Origin: Microsaccharimonas sp964523145
GTDB taxonomy: Bacteria; Patescibacteriota; Saccharimonadia; Saccharimonadales; Saccharimonadaceae
Assembly: GCA_964523145.1 (NCBI GenBank)
Contig: CAZFYB010000006.1
Location: forward strand, 6,453 to 70,452
Direction of reading: 5' to 3'
Length of the DNA stretch: 64,000 nt
In this document: positions 8,708 through 17,152 of the stretch, in pieces
How the letters are laid out: each line of letters begins with the position of its first letter
Position numbering within the stretch: the first letter of the stretch is position 1
Translations under genes and position numbers: made by a program
Notes under the pieces: model-generated
Told to the model about the DNA's origin: nothing
Seen by the model: the letters and a program-made list of their open reading frames with translations, nothing else
The model's database searches: none

Positions 8708-10600
8708 CTACTTCTTATCCTTTTCGTCTACTACTTCACCCTCAACAGGTTCGTCAGATTTTGCTTCTTCGCCTTCAGCAGCAGGTGCTTCTGCTTTGGC
8801 AGCCTCTTCGTACATCTTTGTACCAATTGGCATGATTGCATCGTTGAGCGCCTTTAGAGCGGCTTCAAGTTCATCTTTATTGTCTGAATCTTTATGCTTC
8901 TTCGCTTCTTCAACGGCATCAGTGATTATCTTCTTGTCGTCATCAGAAATCTTGTCTTTGTATTCATCAGGCATTTTTTCAGCTTGGTAAATAGCATTTT
9001 CAAGTGAATTTCGAGTATCAACAGCTTCGCGCTTCTTCTTGTCTTCGTCAGCGTGTGCTTCAGCTTCTTTTTGAGCCTTTTCGATGTCTTCTTTGCTCAA
9101 GTTACCACTATTTTGAATGGTAATCGATTGCTCCTTACCCGTCCCCTTGTCTTTTGCCGTCACATTCAAGATACCATTTGCATCGAGGTTAAAGATAACT
9201 TCAACCTGTGGCACACCACGAGGCGCTGGCGCAATACCATCAAGCACGAAACGACCGAGTGATTTATTATCAGCAGCCATTTCACGCTCACCTTGTAGTA
9301 CGTGAATTTCTACTTGCGGCTGATTATCAGCGGCAGTAGAGAATGTTTCACTCTTACTGGTAGGAATCGTCGTATTTCGTTCGATTAGTTTAGTTGATAC
9401 GCCACCCATAGTCTCAATACCAAGGCTTAGTGGAGTAACATCAAGCAGTAGAACATCTTTAACATCACCGGCAAGTACACCACCTTGAATTGCAGCACCA
9501 ATAGCCACTACTTCATCGGGATTTACCCCCTTCAGTGGTTCTTTACCAAAGATTTCTTTTACACGTTCAACCACAGCTGGCATACGGGTCATACCACCAA
9601 CCAAAACGATCTCATTGATGTCACTGGCTTTAAGACCAGCATCTTTAAGTGCCTTATTAACCGGGTCAGCTAAGCGCTCAATAAGCTCTTTCACTAGTTC
9701 TTCAAGTTTCGCACGGGTAAGTTTGAGCTCGAAATGCTTAGGGCCATCGGCATCTGCTGTGATAAACGGTAGGTTAATTTCATATTCAGTGGTTGAAGAA
9801 AGTTCTTTCTTTGCCTTTTCCGCTTCGTCTTTTAGGCGTTGCATTGCAGCATTATCGCCCTTAAGATCGATTCCAGATTCTTTCTTAAATTCATCAAGGA
9901 AGTAGTTTACGATACGGTTATCGAAGTCTTCACCACCGAGGTGAGTATCACCGTTGGTGCTTTTTACTTCAAATACACCGTCACCTAATTCAAGAATAGA
10001 TACGTCAAATGTACCACCACCGAGGTCGAATACAGCAATCTTTTCTTCTTTCTTACTTTCTAGCCCATATGCTAGCGCAGCCGCAGTTGGCTCGTTAATA
10101 ATACGCTTTACTTCAAGGCCGGCGATTTTACCAGCATCTTTAGTAGCTTGCCGTTGCGAGTCATCGAAGTACGCAGGAACGGTAATAACCGCCTCGGTGA
10201 CTTTTTCGCCAAGGAAAGCTTCAGCGTCTGCTTTTAGCTTAGAAAGAATCATTGCTGATACTTCTTCAGGGGTATAGTCTTTATCACCCATTTTTACTGC
10301 CACGCCATCGCCTTTTTTAACGATTTCATACGGCATAATATCGAGGTCTTTTTGCACCTCTTTGTCGCCAAACTTACGACCAATTAACCGCTTTACACCA
10401 TAAATAGTGTTTTTAGCATTGGTCACGCGTTGACGTTGAGCTACTTGCCCAACGAGACGTTCGCCAGATTTATTAATAGCTACGACACTTGGAGTCGTGC
10501 GATTACCTTCAGCATTCGCAATAACTTCAGGCTTACCTGCAACCATGTAGGCCATGGCACTGTTAGTGGTACCGAGGTCGATTCCGATAATTTTACCCAT
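8708..10600 (-). CDS. dnaK: Chaperone DnaK (Hsp70)
   Basis: Full-length 630-residue Hsp70: N-terminal ATPase with IGIDLGTTNS (residues 4-13), FDLGGGTFDVS (near residue 192) and GGMTRMP; a beta-sandwich substrate domain; a helical lid and a disordered acidic tail ending EGEVVDEKDKK. It folds proteins with DnaJ and GrpE, whose genes are also in this window but in separate units. A GGAGAGGA ribosome site precedes the ATG, so unlike many neighbours it has a leader. The promoter (TTGACA, 18 bases, TATACT) carries two CIRCE elements. Confidence 0.98.
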   Translation of the reverse strand: MGKIIGIDLGTTNSAMAYMVAGKPEVIANAEGNRTTPSVVAINKSGERLVGQVAQRQRVTNAKNTIYGVKRLIGRKFGDKEVQKDLDIMPYEIVKKGDGVAVKMGDKDYTPEEVSAMILSKLKADAEAFLGEKVTEAVITVPAYFDDSQRQATKDAGKIAGLEVKRIINEPTAAALAYGLESKKEEKIAVFDLGGGTFDVSILELGDGVFEVKSTNGDTHLGGEDFDNRIVNYFLDEFKKESGIDLKGDNAAMQRLKDEAEKAKKELSSTTEYEINLPFITADADGPKHFELKLTRAKLEELVKELIERLADPVNKALKDAGLKASDINEIVLVGGMTRMPAVVERVKEIFGKEPLKGVNPDEVVAIGAAIQGGVLAGDVKDVLLLDVTPLSLGIETMGGVSTKLIERNTTIPTSKSETFSTAADNQPQVEIHVLQGEREMAADNKSLGRFVLDGIAPAPRGVPQVEVIFNLDANGILNVTAKDKGTGKEQSITIQNSGNLSKEDIEKAQKEAEAHADEDKKKREAVDTRNSLENAIYQAEKMPDEYKDKISDDDKKIITDAVEEAKKHKDSDNKDELEAALKALNDAIMPIGTKMYEEAAKAEAPAAEGEEAKSDEPVEGEVVDEKDKK

Positions 10601-10651
10601 ATATTCCTCTCCTATTCGTCAGTGGAAACATTTGTTTATACTACATTTATT

Positions 10652-10678
10652 TTAGCACTCTCGGATTGAGATTGCCAA
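10652..10678 (-). promoter_or_regulatory. Second, degenerate CIRCE in the dnaK leader
   Basis: TTAGCACTC - 9 bases - GATTGCCAA. The first arm is perfect; the second has two changes. It lies just downstream of the -10 hexamer, at the start of the transcript, and would act together with the upstream CIRCE. Confidence 0.75.
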
Positions 10679-10698
10679 GTACCCTTAGTATACAAAAG

Positions 10699-10725
10699 TT
10701 GGCACTCAAGTGTCAAGAGTGCCAA
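10699..10725 (-). promoter_or_regulatory. CIRCE operator and core promoter of dnaK
   Basis: TTGGCACTC - 9 bases - GAGTGCCAA, a perfect palindrome with G in place of the usual A at the third position. The spacer contains a consensus TTGACA -35 on the complement strand (10711-10716), 18 bases from a TATACT -10 at 10687-10692. The operator therefore straddles the -35. Confidence 0.93.
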
Positions 10726-10736
10726 CTTATTTTTTA

Positions 10737-11756
10737 TTACTGTGCGCCAGCGGCGTACATTGAACGGACTTCATTGTCCGAAAGTACCCTATCGTATACA
10801 CGTAAATCATCTATGCTTCCTCTAAAAAAGCCGTTAGTAGCACGTGAGCCAATTCGTTTAACATTCGGAGCGAAATTACCCGATCCAGCATGATTCCACG
10901 TCACCGTACTACCCAGTTCCCCGTCAACATAATATCTGACCGTTCCAATTGGCCCAGCTCCGTATGTATATGAAGTAACAACATGTTTCCATACATTTTG
11001 AGCAATAGTAGGACCAGCAGGTGCATCTGCCTGATTAATTTTTGTCATCATTATACGGCCAACGCCTGCAGAAGTAGCGTTAATACCCACAGACCAGTCG
11101 CCTCCGCTGCTCGTTGACGAAAGTATGTCATACCAAGTTGACGTTAACGGTAGGGTGGCTAAATTTATCCAAGAACTTACAGTAAAGCTTTGAGAAGTAA
11201 AGTTTAAAGGTACGCTTGTTGACAGTGAAATAAATTGCGAAGATCCCGAAAAGGAATACGCCCCGTTCGCCTGTCCATTCTGTCCAGTAGTGAGTGTAGG
11301 TCCACTTACCGTGCCATTCATTCCACTCCCGCTCGTATCGTTCGCATTACCATTGAAAGTCCATTCGGCTACAAGATTATTCCTGGTCACACAGCCACCT
11401 TCCCGTGGCGTAAGGTTATTATTCGTAGCCATATAACTCGAAGTACCTCGAATCACTGATAGACAAAACGATCCTGAATCAACGGCAGGCACATATACCG
11501 TTTCGTATTCACTTCCGATAGTTATTTGGGCAGTTGCTATATCAACAGGGTACGAACCATTATTCAACTTATACACTTCAAGTTTACGAGCAGCTTGCGA
11601 TATGCTTGATTGTAAACCAGAGAGCTGTGCCCTCTGTTGAATCCCGTTATACGCGACAATAGTAATCGCCGCTAAAATCGCGATCACCACTACAACAATA
11701 AGTAGCTCTACGATAGTGAAACCACGTTTTATTTGCAGTGAGTTCCGCTTAAACAT
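10737..11756 (-). CDS. Type IV pilin-like protein with C-terminal LamG/concanavalin-like domain
   Basis: About 339 residues from the ATG at 11754-11756. It begins with a short basic leader and the class III prepilin motif KRGFTIVELL followed by a hydrophobic helix, so prepilin peptidase should cut after the Gly. A pilin-like stalk runs to about residue 125. The C-terminal 200 residues (starting LVAEWTFNGNANDTSG, with FTVSSWINL, WKHVVTSY, YYVDGE and FRGSIDDLRVYDRVLS) are a LamG/LamGL beta-sandwich. The start codon lies inside the 3' end of the FAD-oxidase gene, in another frame. The likely product is a surface-displayed pilin tipped with a carbohydrate- or protein-binding domain. Confidence 0.85.
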   Translation of the reverse strand: MFKRNSLQIKRGFTIVELLIVVVVIAILAAITIVAYNGIQQRAQLSGLQSSISQAARKLEVYKLNNGSYPVDIATAQITIGSEYETVYVPAVDSGSFCLSVIRGTSSYMATNNNLTPREGGCVTRNNLVAEWTFNGNANDTSGSGMNGTVSGPTLTTGQNGQANGAYSFSGSSQFISLSTSVPLNFTSQSFTVSSWINLATLPLTSTWYDILSSTSSGGDWSVGINATSAGVGRIMMTKINQADAPAGPTIAQNVWKHVVTSYTYGAGPIGTVRYYVDGELGSTVTWNHAGSGNFAPNVKRIGSRATNGFFRGSIDDLRVYDRVLSDNEVRSMYAAGAQ

Positions 11757-13350
11757 CAACGTTCTCCCTGATAATATGCTCGAGGGCATATTCGTACGTA
11801 CCCCCCACTTTTTTGCCAGCATTAAAAATATTGTTTGGGTCGAAGATATTTTTTATTTCAGCAAACAACGCTACCATCTCAGCACCAAACTGTTTTTCAA
11901 GATACGGCGTGCGGATGATCCCATCGTTATGGTCAACGCTTATCGAGCCCCCATAAGAAAGTACTAGGTCATTTACCTTGGTTTCAAGCTCCATAATGCG
12001 TTCGGCTGCACCTTCAGCCTCCATGTCAGCCAATGGAACTAATCGTATACTGCCAGAACCTATATGACCTGCGTAGGTGTAAATCATCTTGTATTCTGCT
12101 AAAATCGCCTCGAGCTCTGTTAAAAAGGCTCCGTAATTTTCAAGCGGAACAATAGTATCTTCCAAAAATGCTTCAGCACGGGTATTCGGTGTCGGGTGTT
12201 CAAGGAGCATCTTAAAACTCTTACGACGAATGGTTAAAAAACTCTCAATCGTTTCAGCATCGTCAATCCAATACGTTTCATGGCCAAGTTTTTCAAGCAT
12301 CTCTTTTGCCTGACCGGCAATAACATCTGTTCCATGCTGGTCATCACCCTCAAATACCGACAAAATAACAATATGTTTACCTTTGGCAACATGGGCACGA
12401 GCAGCGTCTTCTGGATATAGTTTTTCAGCCAACTCATAGGTAAAGTGGTCAAAGGTTTCACAGGAGATTGGGTCGTAACGAAGGATTGTTTTTACCACTT
12501 CGGCAAGCGAATTGAGCTCAGAAATAGGCGTCACGATCATACGACGATAAGCGCCACTTTTCACTAGTTTTAATTCAGCTTCGGTAATTATCCCTAATGT
12601 CCCCTGTGCTCCAATAAACAACCTACCTAAATTAAATACTTGTTCATGGCTATCCCATAATTCCCATAGGGCATACCCGGCGGCATTTTTGACCGTTCGT
12701 GGGTGGTTCGCAGCAATCAGGTCTTTGTTTTTTTCAAGTAATTCAGTAACCCGGCGATACACCTCGCCCTCAAAAGTAGGTTGTTGTTTTTTAGCAGCAA
12801 CTTCTGCTCTTGTTAAAGGACCGAATAAATACTCCTCACCGTCACTCAAAACTGCCTTAAAGCTGGCCACATTTTCGCTGGTTGCGCCGTATCGAATAGA
12901 CTGTTCGCCGCTCGCGTTGTTACCAAGCATTCCCCCAATACCGCAAATATCACGCGATGAAGTATAGGGTGCGAATAATAAACCAGCCTTAGTCGCTGCC
13001 GATTCGACCGCTAAATGCATTGCCCCTGTTTGCGCCCAAATAGTCCGAGCATCGGTATCTACTTCACCAACATAAGAATAATAGCGCTTTAAGTCTAAAA
13101 CGTAGCCTTGGGTCAACGGTCCACCCGACATACAGGTTCCACCAACGCGCGCCGCAAATGTTATTGGCCTTCCGGCTTCGGTTTCATCATTCGCCCAGCG
13201 CACCACAGCTTTAATATCTTCCGTGTCTTTTGGTGTAATCACCCCCGCCGGAATAACTTCAAAAATACTGGCATCACGACTAACCGCTTGCCGAGCGGCA
13301 TCCGAAGTATCGATTAATGCATTGAGAGGCCCACTCATATCTGTATTCAT
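11749..13350 (-). CDS. FAD-linked oxidase (D-lactate/glycolate oxidase type)
   Basis: A 533-residue flavoprotein of the PCMH family: an FAD-binding domain with GGTCMSGGPLTQGYVLDLKR (near residues 68-87) and GIGGMLGNNASGEQSIRYG (near 136-154), then a FAD-oxidase C domain. Relatives are GlcD and D-lactate dehydrogenases, which oxidise 2-hydroxy acids and pass electrons to quinone or another acceptor. The C-terminal Fe-S domain of large fused forms is absent. The acceptor is uncertain, since CPR bacteria often lack a respiratory chain. It lies 33 bases downstream of grpE and may share its transcript. Confidence 0.85.
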   Translation of the reverse strand: MNTDMSGPLNALIDTSDAARQAVSRDASIFEVIPAGVITPKDTEDIKAVVRWANDETEAGRPITFAARVGGTCMSGGPLTQGYVLDLKRYYSYVGEVDTDARTIWAQTGAMHLAVESAATKAGLLFAPYTSSRDICGIGGMLGNNASGEQSIRYGATSENVASFKAVLSDGEEYLFGPLTRAEVAAKKQQPTFEGEVYRRVTELLEKNKDLIAANHPRTVKNAAGYALWELWDSHEQVFNLGRLFIGAQGTLGIITEAELKLVKSGAYRRMIVTPISELNSLAEVVKTILRYDPISCETFDHFTYELAEKLYPEDAARAHVAKGKHIVILSVFEGDDQHGTDVIAGQAKEMLEKLGHETYWIDDAETIESFLTIRRKSFKMLLEHPTPNTRAEAFLEDTIVPLENYGAFLTELEAILAEYKMIYTYAGHIGSGSIRLVPLADMEAEGAAERIMELETKVNDLVLSYGGSISVDHNDGIIRTPYLEKQFGAEMVALFAEIKNIFDPNNIFNAGKKVGGTYEYALEHIIRENVDV

Positions 13351-13383
13351 AGTAGCATGAGCACAACCAGTTTGAAAGGGTTG

Positions 13384-13860
13384 CTAGCTTCGGGTAACCT
13401 TTACCATGGCGTGGCGAATAACATGGCCATTCAAGGTATAGCCGGCTTGCAATTCTTCGGCGATAACTTCGTTCTCACCTTCAGCTTCTTCGTCAAATTG
13501 AATCGCCTCATGAAACGCCGGATTGAAAGGCTCACCGGGTTTTGCGTTAATACGTGCCACGCTTAAACCTTCGAGTGATTTATCGAGGTGTTTTACTAAG
13601 TTAGCCACACCTTGAACCCAAGTATTATCTTTTAGATCTTCTGGAGTATAGGCAATAGCGCGCTCAATATTATCAATAACCGGTAATAGTTTTAGGACCG
13701 CACTCGCCTGCCCTGCTTCACGGGCAGATTGTTTTTCGGCGTCCACACGCTTGCGGTAGTTTTCAAAATCAGCTCGTGTGCGCTGTAAATCAAGCGTTAA
13801 CTCACCAAGTTTTTGTTCAAACTCAGTATTTTTTTTCGGTTTTTTAGTACCATCTGCCAT
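13384..13860 (-). CDS. grpE: Nucleotide exchange factor GrpE
   Basis: A 158-residue GrpE: an N-terminal coiled-coil (residues 10-60, with LQRTRADFENYRKRVD) and the C-terminal beta-wing domain (ARINAKPGEPFNPAFHEAI and GYTLNGHVIRHAMVKV). It releases ADP from DnaK. The gene follows hrcA directly (adjacent codons), so hrcA-grpE is one unit under the CIRCE at 14591-14617. Confidence 0.96.
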   Translation of the reverse strand: MADGTKKPKKNTEFEQKLGELTLDLQRTRADFENYRKRVDAEKQSAREAGQASAVLKLLPVIDNIERAIAYTPEDLKDNTWVQGVANLVKHLDKSLEGLSVARINAKPGEPFNPAFHEAIQFDEEAEGENEVIAEELQAGYTLNGHVIRHAMVKVTRS

Positions 13861-14571
13861 CTATAAAATCTCCTCTAACATTGCCCCGGTATGTCGAACC
13901 AGGCGCATAACTTTGGCGTAGCTTTGGCGGGTTGGGCCAAGTACACCAATATAACTATTATCACTGTACGGCGAACGAAAACGACTAATAATTAAGGTTG
14001 CCCCACTTGCTTTGCCAATGGGGTTTTCAGCACCAATATACACACTCAATGGTTCATTCGGCGCGGCTTCGCGAAGCCACGGCTCAAGGTTATCGAGTAA
14101 TCGGGCAACAGCCTGCGCATGATTACCTTGTAAAAACTCGGGCTGTGAAAAGAGGTTACCAATGCCGCTTAAATACAGCTCATCACCGATAGTTGCTAAC
14201 CCTAAATTCTGGGTTAAATCTACCAGGCTATCAACTGCACTACGGATTGCCTTATCTGCCCTATCCGAATGCGTACCAATACGTGCCTCAATCGCTCTCG
14301 CACTGCGATCGAGTAATTGCTGAGGGTGCTCAGCTTGCGCCTCATTGAGGCTATTGACGTAAAAACGGTACCCAGCATCGGTCGGGACTCGACCAGCACT
14401 CGTATGTGGCTGTACAATAAATCCCATTTCTTCGAGCCGAGCCATTTCGCTGCGAATCGTTGCACTTGAAACCCCAAAGAGCTTGGCAAGCATAACACTC
14501 CCTACCGGTGCGGCAATTTCGGCATGCTGTTCAATAATCGCCGCAAGAATAAGTCGTTGACGCTCTGTCAT
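13861..14571 (-). CDS. hrcA: Heat-inducible transcription repressor HrcA
   Basis: About 236 residues from the ATG at 14569-14571 (MTERQRLIL). It has an N-terminal winged helix (SSATIRSEMARLEEMGFI, near residues 37-54, then a TSAGRVPTDAGYRFYV segment) and a shortened GAF-like domain, smaller than the usual 340-residue HrcA. It binds the CIRCE elements found before dnaJ, dnaK and hrcA itself. A TATAAT (14578-14583, complement) lies 6 bases before the chosen ATG, with a TTGACA at 14602-14607 inside the CIRCE spacer; this rules out the longer frame, which would start inside the operator. Confidence 0.95.
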   Translation of the reverse strand: MTERQRLILAAIIEQHAEIAAPVGSVMLAKLFGVSSATIRSEMARLEEMGFIVQPHTSAGRVPTDAGYRFYVNSLNEAQAEHPQQLLDRSARAIEARIGTHSDRADKAIRSAVDSLVDLTQNLGLATIGDELYLSGIGNLFSQPEFLQGNHAQAVARLLDNLEPWLREAAPNEPLSVYIGAENPIGKASGATLIISRFRSPYSDNSYIGVLGPTRQSYAKVMRLVRHTGAMLEEIL

Positions 14572-14590
14572 GGTTTTATTATAAACGGCG

Positions 14591-14617
14591 CTGGCACTCG
14601 ATGTCAATGAGTGCTAG
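14591..14617 (-). promoter_or_regulatory. CIRCE operator and promoter of hrcA-grpE
   Basis: CTGGCACTC - 9 bases - GAGTGCTAG. The spacer carries TTGACA (14602-14607, complement), 18 bases from TATAAT (14578-14583). HrcA would repress its own gene. Confidence 0.93.
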
Positions 14618-14618
14618 T

Positions 14619-15332
14619 TTAGCTATTCGCTGCGAGGTACTGAATTGTTTGTTCGTGTAAACTTCGCGCTACATTCAAACTTGCTTCACGATACTCAGGA
14701 TTTTTGTACTCACCAGACGTAATAAGTTTAGCCGTGTCGACTACTTCGGTATTAATAACTGGGTTAAATCGTGGGTTTGCAAGCAGTGAGGTGATTTCAG
14801 TAAGCGCACTTTGAAGGCGCTGCAGCTTTTCCTCTTTCGGCATAGTGCCACGGCCATCAAGCCGGGCCTGCCAAGTGTCGAAATCAGGAGGCAGCAGAAA
14901 CACCGCTTCGAATTCTGAGTACCGCTGCATCAAATCTTCCATACCCTGAACATCAATTTCTAATAAAGGTGTTCGTCCCGTTTTTACGACTCTTTCATAC
15001 GAAGCGATGCTCGTTCCATACATGGTTTTTTGATGCACTGCTTTTACTTCAATATATGAATCGTCTGAAACTTTTTGAATTGCCGTATCTTCATCGATAA
15101 ACCAATAATTTACTCCATTTACCTCAAAGCCATTATTATGTGGCCGTGGCAAACGAGTCGTGTCGGAAACTACCGGCGCATAATCACCTGACTGGCTCAG
15201 GTAAGCTCCTAACGTTCCTTTACCCGCACCGGTCGGACCGGCAATATTAAGTGAGGGATAGGCAGCAATCACCTCGTGTGCACGCGGGGGAGCTTGGTAG
15301 TTTTGGATGAGGCTGGATAATTGGGGGTTCAT
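14619..15332 (-). CDS. gmk: Guanylate kinase
   Basis: A 237-residue P-loop kinase: NIAGPTGAGKGTLG (about residues 29-42), the GMP-binding SDTTRLPRP (about 56-64), the YGTS segment, and LLEIDVQGMEDL. It converts GMP and ATP to GDP and ADP. The N-terminal extension of about 28 residues and the missing typical TRxPRxGE end make it somewhat divergent. A TAAAAT (15342-15347, complement) lies 9 bases before the ATG. Confidence 0.85.
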   Translation of the reverse strand: MNPQLSSLIQNYQAPPRAHEVIAAYPSLNIAGPTGAGKGTLGAYLSQSGDYAPVVSDTTRLPRPHNNGFEVNGVNYWFIDEDTAIQKVSDDSYIEVKAVHQKTMYGTSIASYERVVKTGRTPLLEIDVQGMEDLMQRYSEFEAVFLLPPDFDTWQARLDGRGTMPKEEKLQRLQSALTEITSLLANPRFNPVINTEVVDTAKLITSGEYKNPEYREASLNVARSLHEQTIQYLAANS

Positions 15333-15373
15333 GTAGAGGTTATTTTAGCAGATAATCACTTGCATACCAAAGC

Positions 15374-17152
15374 TTAATCCCGCTTCAACATCACCATAAA
15401 AGCTTCTGAAGGAATATCAACTTTACCAAATCGCTTCATCCGTTTTTTACCTTTAGCTTGCTTGGCCAGCACCTTCTTTTTACGAGACACGTCTCCACCG
15501 TACAGTCCGGTTGTTACATCTTTTCGATATGCACTTAAATCTTCACGAGCGATAAACTTACCGCCAATTGCCGCTTGCAAAGCAACTTGGAAGTTTTGTC
15601 GTGGTATTACTTCTTTTAATTTTTTAGTAATTTCGCGGCCGATGCTTTGCGATTCTGAGCGGTGGGCCATAATACTCAAGGCGTCTACCATTTCGCCGGC
15701 TACGTAAAAGTCGACTCGTACTAAATCTTCAACACGATAATCATCAAGTTCATAGTTAAATGATCCATACCCACTGGTAACTGATTTCAACTGGTCATAA
15801 AAGTCAGTCAACAAATTAGCGAGTGGAGCTTCAAAACTAATCAAAGCACGTTCATCAATATAACTTAAGTTCGATTGCAAGCCACGTTTTTGCACAATCA
15901 ACTGAATCACCGCACCAATAAACTGCGAAGGAACAATAATTTCACCCTTAATCCATGGCTCGCGAATTTCTTTTACCTTACTTACGTCAGGCAAACGGCT
16001 GGCACTTTTAATATCAAGTTCTTCACCGGAACTTAACACTACTTGATAATCGGTTGAGGGGTTAGTAATCACTAAATCAAGGTTATACTCGCGCTCTAAT
16101 CGTTCGCGGATAATATCAAGATGTAGCAACCCCAAGAATCCAATCCTCACACCGAACCCAAGCACTGGTGAGTTTTCAGGCTCAAACTGCAACGCCGAGT
16201 CGCTGAGGCTCAGCTTTTCGATCGCATCTTTCAAATCTTGGTACTCATCGTTACTCACCGGGAAGAACCCGGCGTAGACAAAGGGCTTTACCAACTTATA
16301 CCCAGGTAAAGCTTCAGTAGCTGGGTGTCGGCGCACCGTTACGGTATCACCGACTCGAGCTTCGCGGGTAGTGCGGAGGTTAGTGACGATATAGCCAATT
16401 TCACCGGTTCCTAATAAACCACTCGAAGTCATAGCCGGGTTTAATGAACCTACTTCAAGTGCAATTCCATCGGCATTGGTTGCCAACATATCAATAGTGT
16501 CGCCTTTTTTAATAGAGCCGTCTATAACCCGAACGTACAAAATAACACCGCGGTAATCATCGAAATAGCTATCAAAAATGAGTGCCCGAGTTGGGTTTTC
16601 GGGCTTGCCATTAGGTGCAGGAACTTTTTCAACCACCGCATCGAGTACATCAGCCACACCCTCACCCGTTTTCGCACTAATTTTAATAATATCTTCTTCA
16701 CTACAACCCAATAAGTTAATCACTTCGGCACTTACCTTAGGCACATCAGCTGCAGGCAGGTCGATCTTGTTCAGCACCGGGATAATTTTTAAATCGGCGG
16801 CCATCGCTAAATACACATTTGCTAATGTTTGCGCCTGAATTCCCTGCGAGGCATCAACCACTAAAATCGCGCCTTCACAAGCTTGCAAACTTCGCGAGAC
16901 CTCGTAACTAAAGTCAACATGGCCCGGCGTATCAATCAGGTTCAGTTCATGATCGTTATAACTCATGCGAACTGGGGCAAGCTTAATAGTAATGCCTTTT
17001 TCGCGCTCGAGGTCCATACTATCAAGGAGCTGCGATTTCATATCGCGTTTCAAGACCGTTCCGGTTACTTCGAGCATGCGATCGGCAAGCGTTGACTTAC
17101 CATGGTCAATATGGGCAATAATACAAAAATTACGAATGTGTGCTTGATTCAT
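15374..17152 (-). CDS. lepA: Elongation factor 4 (LepA)
   Basis: A 592-residue translational GTPase: G1 IAHIDHGKST (residues 13-22), G3 DTPGH, G4 NKID, then EF-G-like domains II, III and V and the LepA-specific C-terminal domain (RKKKVLAKQAKGKKRMKRFG). It acts on ribosomes in translation under stress or during initiation. Its 5' end overlaps the 3' end of murJ by 23 bases, so the two are probably coupled. Confidence 0.97.
   Translation of the reverse strand: MNQAHIRNFCIIAHIDHGKSTLADRMLEVTGTVLKRDMKSQLLDSMDLEREKGITIKLAPVRMSYNDHELNLIDTPGHVDFSYEVSRSLQACEGAILVVDASQGIQAQTLANVYLAMAADLKIIPVLNKIDLPAADVPKVSAEVINLLGCSEEDIIKISAKTGEGVADVLDAVVEKVPAPNGKPENPTRALIFDSYFDDYRGVILYVRVIDGSIKKGDTIDMLATNADGIALEVGSLNPAMTSSGLLGTGEIGYIVTNLRTTREARVGDTVTVRRHPATEALPGYKLVKPFVYAGFFPVSNDEYQDLKDAIEKLSLSDSALQFEPENSPVLGFGVRIGFLGLLHLDIIRERLEREYNLDLVITNPSTDYQVVLSSGEELDIKSASRLPDVSKVKEIREPWIKGEIIVPSQFIGAVIQLIVQKRGLQSNLSYIDERALISFEAPLANLLTDFYDQLKSVTSGYGSFNYELDDYRVEDLVRVDFYVAGEMVDALSIMAHRSESQSIGREITKKLKEVIPRQNFQVALQAAIGGKFIAREDLSAYRKDVTTGLYGGDVSRKKKVLAKQAKGKKRMKRFGKVDIPSEAFMVMLKRD

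Noticed and set aside
8691..8990. Serine-rich plus-strand frame at the dnaK 3' end
   Set aside because: Antisense of the dnaK acidic tail; composition explained by the gene on the other strand.
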